Assembly (NCBI GenBank): GCA_012515365.1
Contig: JAAYYM010000250.1
Coordinates: forward strand, 1-17,812
Source of the DNA: Clostridia bacterium
GTDB taxonomy: Bacteria; Bacillota_A; Clostridia; Lachnospirales; Lachnospiraceae
Length of the DNA stretch: 17,812 nucleotides
Reading direction: 5' to 3'
Made by a program: the position numbers and the translations under genes
Notes under the pieces: generated by a model
Told to the model about the DNA's origin: nothing
Seen by the model: only the letters and a program-made list of their open reading frames with translations
The model's database searches: none
In this document: piece after piece, positions 7,899 to 15,288 of the stretch
How positions within the stretch are numbered: the first letter of the stretch is position 1
Layout: each line of letters begins with the position of its first letter

Positions 7899-8486
7899 AT
7901 GGGGGAAAAATCAGCTCAGAAGAGACAATTGATTCTCGAGCGCGCCAGAGATGTATTTATTGAAAAGGGATTTAAGAATGTCACCATGAAGGATATCGTG
8001 GAAGCTTGTGAGATCAGCAGAGGCGGTCTGTACCTCTATTTTGAAAATACAAATGATGTTTTCATGGAGGTATTAAAGCTTGAACAGGAAGACACAGATG
8101 ATTCATTAGAAGCTGTGTTGTCTGAGGAATCGACAGTAGCAGATATCCTTACATTGTTTTTAAATGAACAAAAAAGAGAAATTCTGAAAAAGGATGATAC
8201 ACTGACGATCGCGACCTACGAATTTTTCTTTGTAAACAAATTTTCAAAAAAAGATCATATCATGAGAAAGAAATTTGAGCTAGGGGTCAAATTGATCTCG
8301 GAGATCATCACAGCAGGCGTTGCAACGGGCGAGTTTTATTGTGAAAATCCACTTGTGATGGCTATGAATATCATGTTTGTGTTAGAGGGACTGAAGATCT
8401 CGGCAAAGACGATCGGGATTTCGGAAAAGACAGTTGATGAACAGCTGCTTTATCTGCTGGATGGATTGCTGATAGAGGAAGAGTAA
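7899..8486 (+). CDS. TetR/AcrR-family transcriptional regulator
   Basis: This 195-residue one-component regulator has the TetR helix-turn-helix at about residues 8-55. It includes RARDVFIEKGFKNVTMKDIVE followed by the recognition helix ISRGGLYLYFENTNDVF. The remaining 140 residues are helical and variable, as expected for the ligand and dimer domain, so the ligand cannot be read from sequence. The start is ATG 7899 with AGAGGTGAG just upstream. The gene has its own strong promoter with operator-like repeats and lies 33 bases before purL, so both may share a transcript. TetR proteins usually control efflux or stress genes. No pump is adjacent here, and purL is an unusual target. Confidence 0.92.
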   Translation: MGEKSAQKRQLILERARDVFIEKGFKNVTMKDIVEACEISRGGLYLYFENTNDVFMEVLKLEQEDTDDSLEAVLSEESTVADILTLFLNEQKREILKKDDTLTIATYEFFFVNKFSKKDHIMRKKFELGVKLISEIITAGVATGEFYCENPLVMAMNIMFVLEGLKISAKTIGISEKTVDEQLLYLLDGLLIEEE

Positions 8487-8519
8487 GATCATATTAATCA
8501 AAATAAAGGAGATAAAACA

Positions 8520-11500
8520 TTGGTAAAGAGAATTTATGTAGAAAAGAAGGAACCATTTGCAGTAAAGTCTAAGGAATTACATGAAGATGTTAAGAGTTAT
8601 CTCAATGTAAAAGGAATCAAAAAGGTCAGAGAGCTGATCCGCTATGATGTAGAAAATTTATCAGAGGAGACCTATCAGAAGGCATGTTCATGTGTGTTTT
8701 CTGAGCCGCCGGTTGATTATATATATGAAGAGGATTTTCCAAGAGAAAACGATGCAAGAGTTTTTTCAGTAGAATTTTTACCGGGACAGTTTGATCAGAG
8801 AGCAGATTCAGCAGTACAATGCGTACGTTTTTTGAATGAAAGTGAAAATCCTATTATTAAAACTGCGGTCACTTATTGCTTTGAAGGCAGCATGAGTGAT
8901 GAAGAATTTGAAAAAATCAAGAATTATTGTATCAATCCTGTAGATTCAAGAGAGAATAATGCACAAAAGCCGGATACGCTGCTTGCAGAATTCCCGGAGG
9001 CTGAGGATATCAAGATATTTGATGGATTTAAGGATATGCCGGAGCAGGAACTGAAAGCGCTTTATGACTCTCTCGGACTGGCTATGACATTTAAAGATTT
9101 TCAACATATTCAGAATTATTTCTTAAATGATGAAAAGAGAAATCCAAGTATGACCGAGATCAAAGTGTTAGATACTTATTGGTCAGATCATTGCCGTCAT
9201 ACTACATTTTCTACAGAACTTAAGAATGTTACATTTGAAGATGGCGATTACAAAGCACCAATTGAGGAAGCTTTTCAACATTATCTTTCAGTCAGAGATG
9301 AGATTTTCGGTGCACGTAAGGACAAGTATGTATGCTTGATGGATCTTGCACTTATGGCAATGAGAAAGCTCAAAAAAGACGGTAAACTGAATGATTTGGA
9401 AGAATCAGATGAGATTAATGCTTGTTCGATCGTCGTTCCAATCGAAATCGATGGAAAGACAGAAGAATGGCTTATTAACTTTAAAAATGAGACACATAAT
9501 CATCCGACCGAAATCGAGCCATTTGGTGGAGCAGCTACCTGTTTGGGCGGAGCAATCCGTGATCCGTTATCAGGCAGAACTTATGTATATCAGGCAATGC
9601 GTATCACCGGAGCAGCAGATCCGACAGTATCATTACGTGATACCAGAAAAGGAAAGCTGCCACAAAAGAAACTGGTGCGCGGAGCAGCCAGCGGTTATTC
9701 TTCTTATGGCAATCAGATCGGTCTTGCTACCGGCTATGTAAAAGAAATCTATCATCCGAATTATGTAGCTAAGAGAATGGAAATCGGTGCAGTGATGGGG
9801 GCAGCACCAAGAGCTAACGTAATCCGGGAAACTTCAGATCCCGGCGATATTATCGTGCTGCTTGGCGGACGTACAGGACGTGATGGATGTGGCGGAGCAA
9901 CAGGTTCTTCTAAGGTTCATACAGAGGAATCCATTGAGACTTGTGGAGCAGAAGTACAAAAAGGAAATGCACCAACAGAAAGAAAGATCCAGAGATTATT
10001 CAGGCGTCGTGAGGTCAGCAGACTGATCCGCAAGTGTAATGACTTTGGTGCGGGCGGAGTATCAGTTGCAATTGGTGAGCTTGCAGATGGATTGCGTATT
10101 GATCTTGATAAGGTACCAAAGAAATATGAAGGACTTGATGGAACTGAGCTTGCGATTTCAGAATCACAGGAGCGTATGGCTGTTGTAATCAGACCATCTG
10201 ATGTTGATGAATTTTTAGCATATGCAGCAGAAGAAAACTTAGAAGCTGCACTTGTGGCAGAGGTAACAGAAGAACCAAGACTGGTACTGTGCTGGAGAGG
10301 TAAGGAAATCGTTAATCTGAAACGTGCATTCTTAGATACAAACGGAGCACATCAGGAAACCGATATCGTAGTGGAAATTCCTCAGAAAAAGGATTCTTAT
10401 TTCGGTTCACAGATAGTAACGGACGAGAATGGAAGAGAAAAATGGCTGAATGCTATTTCTGATTTGAATGAGTGTTCTCAAAAGGGACTTGTAGAAATGT
10501 TTGACGGATCTATCGGAGCAGCTAGTGTGCTGATGCCGTATGGTGGAAAATATCAGCTGACGGAAACTCAGACGATGGTTGCAAAATTACCGGTTGACCA
10601 GGGTAAATGTGATGCAGTTTCCATGATGAGTTATGGCTTTGATCCGGAATTATCTTCATGGAGTCCATATCATGGTGCGGTTTACGCAGTCGTAGAATCA
10701 GTTGCCAAAATCGTAGCTTCAGGTGGAGATTATCAGAAGATTCATTTTACGTTCCAAGAGTATTTTAGACGTATGACAGAGGATCCGAAACGTTGGAGTC
10801 AGCCATTCTCAGCACTGCTAGGTGCTTATGAAGCACAGATGGGATTTGGACTTGCATCTATCGGAGGTAAGGATAGTATGTCTGGTACCTTTGAAGATAT
10901 TGATGTGCCGCCTACTTTGGTTTCCTTCGCAGTAGATATGGCAAATCATCAGGATATTATCACGCCAGAGCTTAAGAGTACCGGAGCAAAACTAATTAAG
11001 TTTTCAATTGAAAAGGATGCTTATGATATCCCTGATTTTGAACAGGTTAAACAATTATATGCAGCCATTTCAGAGCTTGCTCATAAGGGCGTGATCGAAG
11101 CAGCTTATGCTTTGGATGGAAAAGGAATCGTACCTGCAGTATGCAAGATGGCATTTGGTAATATGCTTGGAGTTTCATTTGATTCAAAACTTACACAGCA
11201 GGATCTGTTCGCAAGAGAAAATGGTAATATCATAGCAGCTGTTAAAGGTGACCAGTTAAGTCAAATTAAAATTCCTTATGTATTAGTTGGTGAAGTGAAT
11301 GATTCAGGTAAGTTCACAAGCAGCTTTGCAGAGCTTTCAGTAGAGGAAGTTTTAGATGCTTGGAAGAAACCTCTTGAAAAGGTATTCCCTACAAAAGCAG
11401 ATCAGGATACACAGATCTTAAAGACACCTGTTTATGAAGCTAAAGCAGGAGAAGTTTATGTCTGCAAGCATAAAGTGGCACAGCCGACTGTATTTATTCC

Positions 11501-12278
11501 GGTATTCCCGGGTACAAACTGTGAATACGATAGTGCAAAGGCTTTTGAGCGCGCAGGTGCAAAGGTAGTGACACAGGTATTTACAAACCTGTCAGCACAG
11601 GATATCAGAAATTCTGTGGAAACATTTGAAAAATTGATTGATCAGTCACAGATTATCATGTTCCCTGGTGGATTTTCAGCAGGTGATGAACCGGATGGAT
11701 CAGCTAAATTCTTTGCTACTGCATTCCAAAATGCAAAAATGAAAGAAGCAGTTAACCGTCTGCTTCAGGAAAGAGATGGTCTGGCACTTGGTATCTGTAA
11801 TGGTTTCCAGGCATTGGTTAAGCTGGGACTGCTTCCGGAGGGAGTCATTAAAGGGCAGAATGCTGACTCACCGACACTTACGTTTAATACGATCAACCGC
11901 CATATTTCCAAGATGGTGTATACCAAGGTGGTATCTAATAAATCCCCATGGCTTAGAAAAGCGACATTGGGTGAGACATATGTGATCCCTGCTTCTCATG
12001 GAGAGGGTCGTTTCGTAGCAAGTGATGAGTGGATTAAGAAGCTCTTTGAAAATGGTCAGGTGGCGACACAGTATGTTGACCTAAATGGTGTTGTTTCCAT
12101 GGATGAAGAGTGGAATATCAATGGTTCTTACTCTGCAATCGAGGGAATTTTAAGTCCGGATGGCAGATGCTTTGGTAAGATGGGGCATTCAGAGCGAATT
12201 GGCGATGCAGTAGCTAAAAACATTTATGGAAATCAAGACATGCAGATCTTTGAGTCCGGAGTAGCGTACTTTAGATAA
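8520..12278 (+). CDS. purL: Phosphoribosylformylglycinamidine synthase, single-chain form
   Basis: This enzyme carries out the fourth step of de novo purine synthesis, converting FGAR, glutamine and ATP to FGAM. The 1252 residues are the long form, in which the synthetase half and the glutamine amidotransferase half (PurQ equivalent) are one chain, slightly shorter than the roughly 1295 residues of E. coli. Landmarks include SDHCRH (222-227), NETHNHPTE (323-331) with the following Gly-rich FGGAATCLGGAIRD, and the glutaminase domain from about residue 988. That domain has the nucleophile Cys1093 in GICNGFQ and the His1160/Glu1162 pair in SHGEGRF. The start is TTG 8520, supported by AAAGGAG at 8505-8511 with eight bases of spacing. 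No other pur genes are in view and no purine riboswitch precedes it. Confidence 0.97.
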   Translation: MVKRIYVEKKEPFAVKSKELHEDVKSYLNVKGIKKVRELIRYDVENLSEETYQKACSCVFSEPPVDYIYEEDFPRENDARVFSVEFLPGQFDQRADSAVQCVRFLNESENPIIKTAVTYCFEGSMSDEEFEKIKNYCINPVDSRENNAQKPDTLLAEFPEAEDIKIFDGFKDMPEQELKALYDSLGLAMTFKDFQHIQNYFLNDEKRNPSMTEIKVLDTYWSDHCRHTTFSTELKNVTFEDGDYKAPIEEAFQHYLSVRDEIFGARKDKYVCLMDLALMAMRKLKKDGKLNDLEESDEINACSIVVPIEIDGKTEEWLINFKNETHNHPTEIEPFGGAATCLGGAIRDPLSGRTYVYQAMRITGAADPTVSLRDTRKGKLPQKKLVRGAASGYSSYGNQIGLATGYVKEIYHPNYVAKRMEIGAVMGAAPRANVIRETSDPGDIIVLLGGRTGRDGCGGATGSSKVHTEESIETCGAEVQKGNAPTERKIQRLFRRREVSRLIRKCNDFGAGGVSVAIGELADGLRIDLDKVPKKYEGLDGTELAISESQERMAVVIRPSDVDEFLAYAAEENLEAALVAEVTEEPRLVLCWRGKEIVNLKRAFLDTNGAHQETDIVVEIPQKKDSYFGSQIVTDENGREKWLNAISDLNECSQKGLVEMFDGSIGAASVLMPYGGKYQLTETQTMVAKLPVDQGKCDAVSMMSYGFDPELSSWSPYHGAVYAVVESVAKIVASGGDYQKIHFTFQEYFRRMTEDPKRWSQPFSALLGAYEAQMGFGLASIGGKDSMSGTFEDIDVPPTLVSFAVDMANHQDIITPELKSTGAKLIKFSIEKDAYDIPDFEQVKQLYAAISELAHKGVIEAAYALDGKGIVPAVCKMAFGNMLGVSFDSKLTQQDLFARENGNIIAAVKGDQLSQIKIPYVLVGEVNDSGKFTSSFAELSVEEVLDAWKKPLEKVFPTKADQDTQILKTPVYEAKAGEVYVCKHKVAQPTVFIPVFPGTNCEYDSAKAFERAGAKVVTQVFTNLSAQDIRNSVETFEKLIDQSQIIMFPGGFSAGDEPDGSAKFFATAFQNAKMKEAVNRLLQERDGLALGICNGFQALVKLGLLPEGVIKGQNADSPTLTFNTINRHISKMVYTKVVSNKSPWLRKATLGETYVIPASHGEGRFVASDEWIKKLFENGQVATQYVDLNGVVSMDEEWNINGSYSAIEGILSPDGRCFGKMGHSERIGDAVAKNIYGNQDMQIFESGVAYFR

Positions 12279-12316
12279 GAGTTTTATATGAGATTTTAAT
12301 AAGCATGAAGATTGGT

Positions 12317-12345
12317 TTGACAATATGTTTCTTTTATGTGAGAAT
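12317..12345 (+). promoter_or_regulatory. Promoter of the molybdenum operon
   Basis: A perfect -35 TTGACA (12317-12322) is followed after 17 bases by GAGAAT (12340-12345). That is a weak -10, but it carries the extended TG motif at 12337-12338. Transcription would begin near 12352, exactly where the first strand of the aptamer closing stem begins. Confidence 0.65.
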
Positions 12346-12351
12346 TATTAT

Positions 12352-12461
12352 GTCTTCGAGCCTCCTTTCCTAAGGCTTTGCTATGGAACCGAGGCCGGAC
12401 TGTTAAGCGGTCAAAGGGTCGTATTTGGAAACGAAACGGCCTTCCTTATTGAAAAGAAGAC
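12352..12461 (+). ncRNA. Moco-type riboswitch aptamer
   Basis: The region resembles the Moco RNA motif known to respond to molybdenum cofactor. The closing stem P1 is GTCTTC (12352-12357) with GAAGAC (12456-12461). P2 is GCCTC (12360-12364) with GAGGC (12391-12395). Inside it is a P3-like hairpin TTCC (12367-12370) with GGAA (12385-12388). The conserved-looking segment GGACTGTTAAGCGGTC (12397-12412) follows, then a stem TCGT (12419-12422) with ACGA (12431-12434). The P3-like stem favours the Moco type over the tungsten-cofactor variant, which as I recall lacks it. The downstream mod-moe-moa-mob genes strongly support the call. The match is by eye; a covariance model would settle it. Confidence 0.82.
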
Positions 12462-12523
12462 GGAATACAATTCTTTTACCAATGCATTCATGATACCGTT
12501 GGTTTGATTTTTGTGTCCGTCTT
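12457..12523 (+). promoter_or_regulatory. Antiterminator of the Moco-type riboswitch
   Basis: AAGACGGA (12457-12464) is an exact copy of the 3' arm of the following terminator and can pair with its 5' arm TCCGTCTT (12516-12523). The same bases 12457-12461 form the 3' strand of aptamer stem P1. The two pairings exclude each other. With cofactor bound, P1 holds this strand and the terminator forms; without it, the antiterminator forms and modA is transcribed. A small hairpin ACCAA (12478-12482) with TTGGT (12499-12503) sits in the intervening loop. Confidence 0.75.
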
Positions 12524-12544
12524 GAAGAAGACGGACATTTTTTT
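12514..12544 (+). terminator. Riboswitch-controlled intrinsic terminator
   Basis: A perfect stem TGTCCGTCTT (12514-12523) and AAGACGGACA (12528-12537) closes a GAAG loop and is followed by seven T residues (12538-12544). It lies 48 bases before the modA start. Confidence 0.93.
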
Positions 12545-12591
12545 ATTCACTCGGTGTTCCTACACTCCGCATGTGAATCAAGGAGGAAATC

Positions 12592-13479
12592 ATGAAGAAC
12601 ATGAAAAGAAACAAGAAACACACAATGGCATTGCTACCTGCTTTCAGTATGGTACTTTGCCTGCTCGCAGGCTGTGCGGCTAAAACGCCCCAGACTAATG
12701 AGGCAGCTCCTGATGAAGTAACGAACGATGAGGCAGTTCCTACCGAATTGACTGTGTTTGCAGCTGCTTCGATGCAGGAGACACTGACGGAGCTGGGAGA
12801 CAAGTATATGGAAGAGAATCCCAATGTTACACTTGTCTTTAACTTTGACTCATCAGGTACGCTAAAGACACAGATCCAGGAGGGGGCATACTGCGATATT
12901 TTTATTTCAGCCGGTCAGAAGCAAATGAACCAGCTTGACAGCAGTGCCGATGCCAAGGTTAATACAGAAGGACTAGACTATGTATTAAAGAATACGCGCT
13001 TTGACATTTTGGAAAATAAGGTTGCACTGGCTGTTCCTGATGGAAATCCCAAGAATATTCAATCCTATGAAGACCTGAAAGCAGCACTTGAAGGTGGGGA
13101 TATCCTGATGGCGATGGGCAATGCAGATGTACCTGTTGGACAGTACACCCAGAAAATTTTAAGTTATTTTACACTGGACGAAGAAGCATTGGCATCTGCA
13201 GGCTGCATTACGTACGGAACGAATGTGAAAGAAGTTACAAGTCAGGTATCAGAGGCAGCGGTAGACTGTGGCATCATCTATCAGACGGATGCATTCTCCG
13301 CCGGACTAACTATTGTTGATACCGCTACAAAGGAAATGTGTGGACAGGTTATCTATCCAGCTGCTGTAATGAATGTTTCAAAAAACGTTGAAGCAGCAGA
13401 AGCATTTTTGGAATACTTAAAGAGTGATTCTGCAAATACTGTATTCGAAGCGGTTGGATTTACTCCAATCACACAGTAG
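12592..13479 (+). CDS. modA: Molybdate ABC transporter substrate-binding lipoprotein ModA
   Basis: ModA binds molybdate (and tungstate) outside the membrane and hands it to ModBC. The 295 residues begin with a basic n-region and hydrophobic core ending in the lipobox LLAGC. Cys28 is the lipidated residue, which fits a Gram-positive binding protein. A Thr/Asp/Glu-rich linker follows to about residue 50. The ModA fold then starts with LTVFAAASM (53-61), whose Ser60 is a typical oxyanion ligand, and continues with DSSGTL (86-91), YCDIFISAG, and the late VDCGIIYQTDA segment. The start is ATG 12592 with AGGAGG at 12581-12586. It is the first gene of the operon and directly under the riboswitch. 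Confidence 0.95.
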   Translation: MKNMKRNKKHTMALLPAFSMVLCLLAGCAAKTPQTNEAAPDEVTNDEAVPTELTVFAAASMQETLTELGDKYMEENPNVTLVFNFDSSGTLKTQIQEGAYCDIFISAGQKQMNQLDSSADAKVNTEGLDYVLKNTRFDILENKVALAVPDGNPKNIQSYEDLKAALEGGDILMAMGNADVPVGQYTQKILSYFTLDEEALASAGCITYGTNVKEVTSQVSEAAVDCGIIYQTDAFSAGLTIVDTATKEMCGQVIYPAAVMNVSKNVEAAEAFLEYLKSDSANTVFEAVGFTPITQ

Positions 13480-13493
13480 AACCTCAAAATAGG

Positions 13494-13540
13494 CGGGCAG
13501 ATCTTGTCCGTCTGTTTTAGATTAAAAGGACGGAATATAT
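13494..13540 (+). promoter_or_regulatory. modA-modB intercistronic alternative hairpins around the modB ribosome site
   Basis: Two hairpins compete. CGGGCA (13494-13499) can pair with TGTCCG (13505-13510), including one G-U pair. Alternatively TCCGTC (13507-13512) can pair with GACGGA (13529-13534), which would tie up the modB ribosome site AAAAGGA (13524-13530). A regulatory role is inference. Confidence 0.45.
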
Positions 13541-14215
13541 ATGGACTATTTTCCATTATTTAATTCTCTGCGTATTGCAGGAATCAGCACAGTAATCATT
13601 TTTTTTACAGGAATTGCTGCTGCTTATTATATCGTTAGACTACCGCGCATTTTGAAAGGCATTTTGGATGTGATTCTCACTCTGCCGTTGGTGTTACCGC
13701 CTACTGTTGTGGGATATCTGCTGTTGCGGGTATTTGGACCAAGAAGGCTGATAGGTGCATGGTTTTTATCAGTCTTTGATATCAAACTTACGATGACATG
13801 GTGGTCAGCTGTTCTAGCGACTACAGTAGTCATTTTTCCACTTATGTATCGTACAGCCCGAGGTGCTTTTGAGTCTTTTGATGAGACACTTGCTTATGCA
13901 GGACAGACGCTGGGGTTGTCCAATACTTATATTTTTTGGCGTATCCGTATGCCTTTCTGTCGTCAGGGTATTTTGGCGGGAACGGTACTGGCATTTGCCA
14001 GAGCACTGGGCGAATACGGAGCTACCAGTATGATTGCAGGCTATACACCGGGACGCACAGCTACCATATCGACTACCGTCTATCAGCTGTGGCGTATCAA
14101 TGATGATATGCTGGCATTTAAATGGGTGGTGATCAATGTGTTAATCTCTGCAGCAGTGCTGCTGACGATCAATATGCTTGAAAAAAAGAAGAATATAAAA
14201 GGGGGCAGAGTGTGA
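13541..14215 (+). CDS. modB: Molybdate ABC transporter permease ModB
   Basis: ModB is the membrane channel subunit. The 224 residues carry about five hydrophobic spans (near 8-31, 42-64, 84-103, 136-157 and 187-210). The cytoplasmic coupling loop for ModC lies at about 119-160, with the EAA-like segment AYAGQTLGLSNTYIFWRIRMP followed by ALGEYGATSMIAGYTPG, characteristic of the molybdate/sulfate permease family. The start is ATG 13541, with AAAAGGA about 10 bases upstream. It lies 61 bases after modA and overlaps modC at its stop. Confidence 0.95.
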   Translation: MDYFPLFNSLRIAGISTVIIFFTGIAAAYYIVRLPRILKGILDVILTLPLVLPPTVVGYLLLRVFGPRRLIGAWFLSVFDIKLTMTWWSAVLATTVVIFPLMYRTARGAFESFDETLAYAGQTLGLSNTYIFWRIRMPFCRQGILAGTVLAFARALGEYGATSMIAGYTPGRTATISTTVYQLWRINDDMLAFKWVVINVLISAAVLLTINMLEKKKNIKGGRV

Positions 14216-15288
14216 TGTCCCTGTATGTGGATATAGAAAAAAAGATGGGTGATTTTCACCTTAAAACGAAATTTGAAACATCAGATGGTGTATTGGCACT
14301 TTTAGGTGCATCTGGCTGTGGAAAAAGTATGACGCTTAAATGCATTGCCGGGATTGAATTACCCGATCGTGGGAAAATTGTGTTAGATGGTGTAACATTG
14401 TTTGATTCAAAGGAGCGGATTAATCTTTCTCCGCAAAAGCGTAAGGTCGGCTACTTGTTTCAACAATATGCACTTTTCCCGAATATGACTGTGCGACAGA
14501 ATATTGCAGCTGCTGTCAGAAATAAGGATCGTGCGGATACTGAAGTGGCACAGATGATACATTCAATGCATCTGGAGGGACTGGAGGACAGATTACCAGA
14601 TCAGCTCTCAGGAGGGCAGAAACAGCGTACAGCATTAGCAAGGATTCTGATTAATCATCCAAATGCACTGTTGCTTGATGAGCCTTTTTCAGCACTTGAC
14701 AGTCATCTTCGTTTTCAGATGGAGCAAGAGGTACGCGAAGTCATACAACGATTTGATAAAACTGTGCTGTTAGTTTCTCATAACCGCGACGAAGTGTTCC
14801 GCCTGTCTGATGATATTGCGATCATGTGCAACGGACACATAGAAGTGCAAGGAAGCAGGAAGGAAGTCTTTCATTCACCAGAGACGGTAAACGGTGCTAT
14901 TCTGACTGGCTGTAAGAACATATCGCGACTGGAGCATATCGCTGGAAAGCGTGTACGTGCAGTCGATTGGGGAATGGAGCTGGAATTAGAACTGGAACCG
15001 AAGTATGAGATGGGTCAGGAATCGGATCAAGATTTCAAGGCTGCTATTTGTTATATCGGTATACGGATGCATCATATCTGCGCCGGAGAGGGTGAGAATA
15101 CATATTCGTGTCAGGTTGTCGAGGAAATAGAAAATCCATTTTCTTTTACACTCATGCTACGTCCGGATGGTGCACAACAGGAAGCTGTCTACTGGGAAGT
15201 GGATAAGGACACATGGCGGAGAATTCGTGCAAAGACGGTCAAGATCAGTCTGCCGAAGAATGCTCTGATTCTATTGGGGAAGGGATGA
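14215..15288 (+). CDS. modC: Molybdate ABC transporter ATP-binding protein ModC
   Basis: ModC powers molybdate import. I chose ATG 14215, which shares its A with the modB stop (TGATG), over the GTG three bases earlier; GGGGG at about 14201-14205 serves as ribosome site. The 357 residues have Walker A GASGCGKS (31-38), a Q-loop in YLFQQYALFP, signature LSGGQKQR (131-138), Walker B ending D155-E156 (LLLDEPFSALD), and H-loop His189 in VSHNRDEV. The last 125 residues form a TOBE-like regulatory domain starting near ILTGCKNISRLEHI. That domain binds oxyanions in some homologues, but here it is divergent and acidic (residues ELELELEPKYE), so its sensing role is uncertain. Confidence 0.95.
   Translation: MSLYVDIEKKMGDFHLKTKFETSDGVLALLGASGCGKSMTLKCIAGIELPDRGKIVLDGVTLFDSKERINLSPQKRKVGYLFQQYALFPNMTVRQNIAAAVRNKDRADTEVAQMIHSMHLEGLEDRLPDQLSGGQKQRTALARILINHPNALLLDEPFSALDSHLRFQMEQEVREVIQRFDKTVLLVSHNRDEVFRLSDDIAIMCNGHIEVQGSRKEVFHSPETVNGAILTGCKNISRLEHIAGKRVRAVDWGMELELELEPKYEMGQESDQDFKAAICYIGIRMHHICAGEGENTYSCQVVEEIENPFSFTLMLRPDGAQQEAVYWEVDKDTWRRIRAKTVKISLPKNALILLGKG

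Larger units (their letters stand above)
12279..12591 (+). other. Intergenic leader of the molybdenum operon
   Basis: These 313 bases between purL and modA hold, in order, a promoter, a Moco-type aptamer, a potential antiterminator strand, an intrinsic terminator, a further hairpin and the modA ribosome site. I see no clear terminator for purL before the promoter, so read-through from purL would also meet the riboswitch terminator. A 60-codon open frame at 12325-12507 runs through the aptamer and has no ribosome site; I do not regard it as a gene. Confidence 0.85.

Noticed and set aside
8487..8519. Possible purine-responsive leader before purL
   Set aside because: The 33-base gap is too short for a purine riboswitch and shows only a ribosome site.
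12325..12507. 60-codon open frame ahead of modA
   Set aside because: It lies across the riboswitch aptamer, has no ribosome site and encodes nothing recognisable; the RNA structure explains the sequence.
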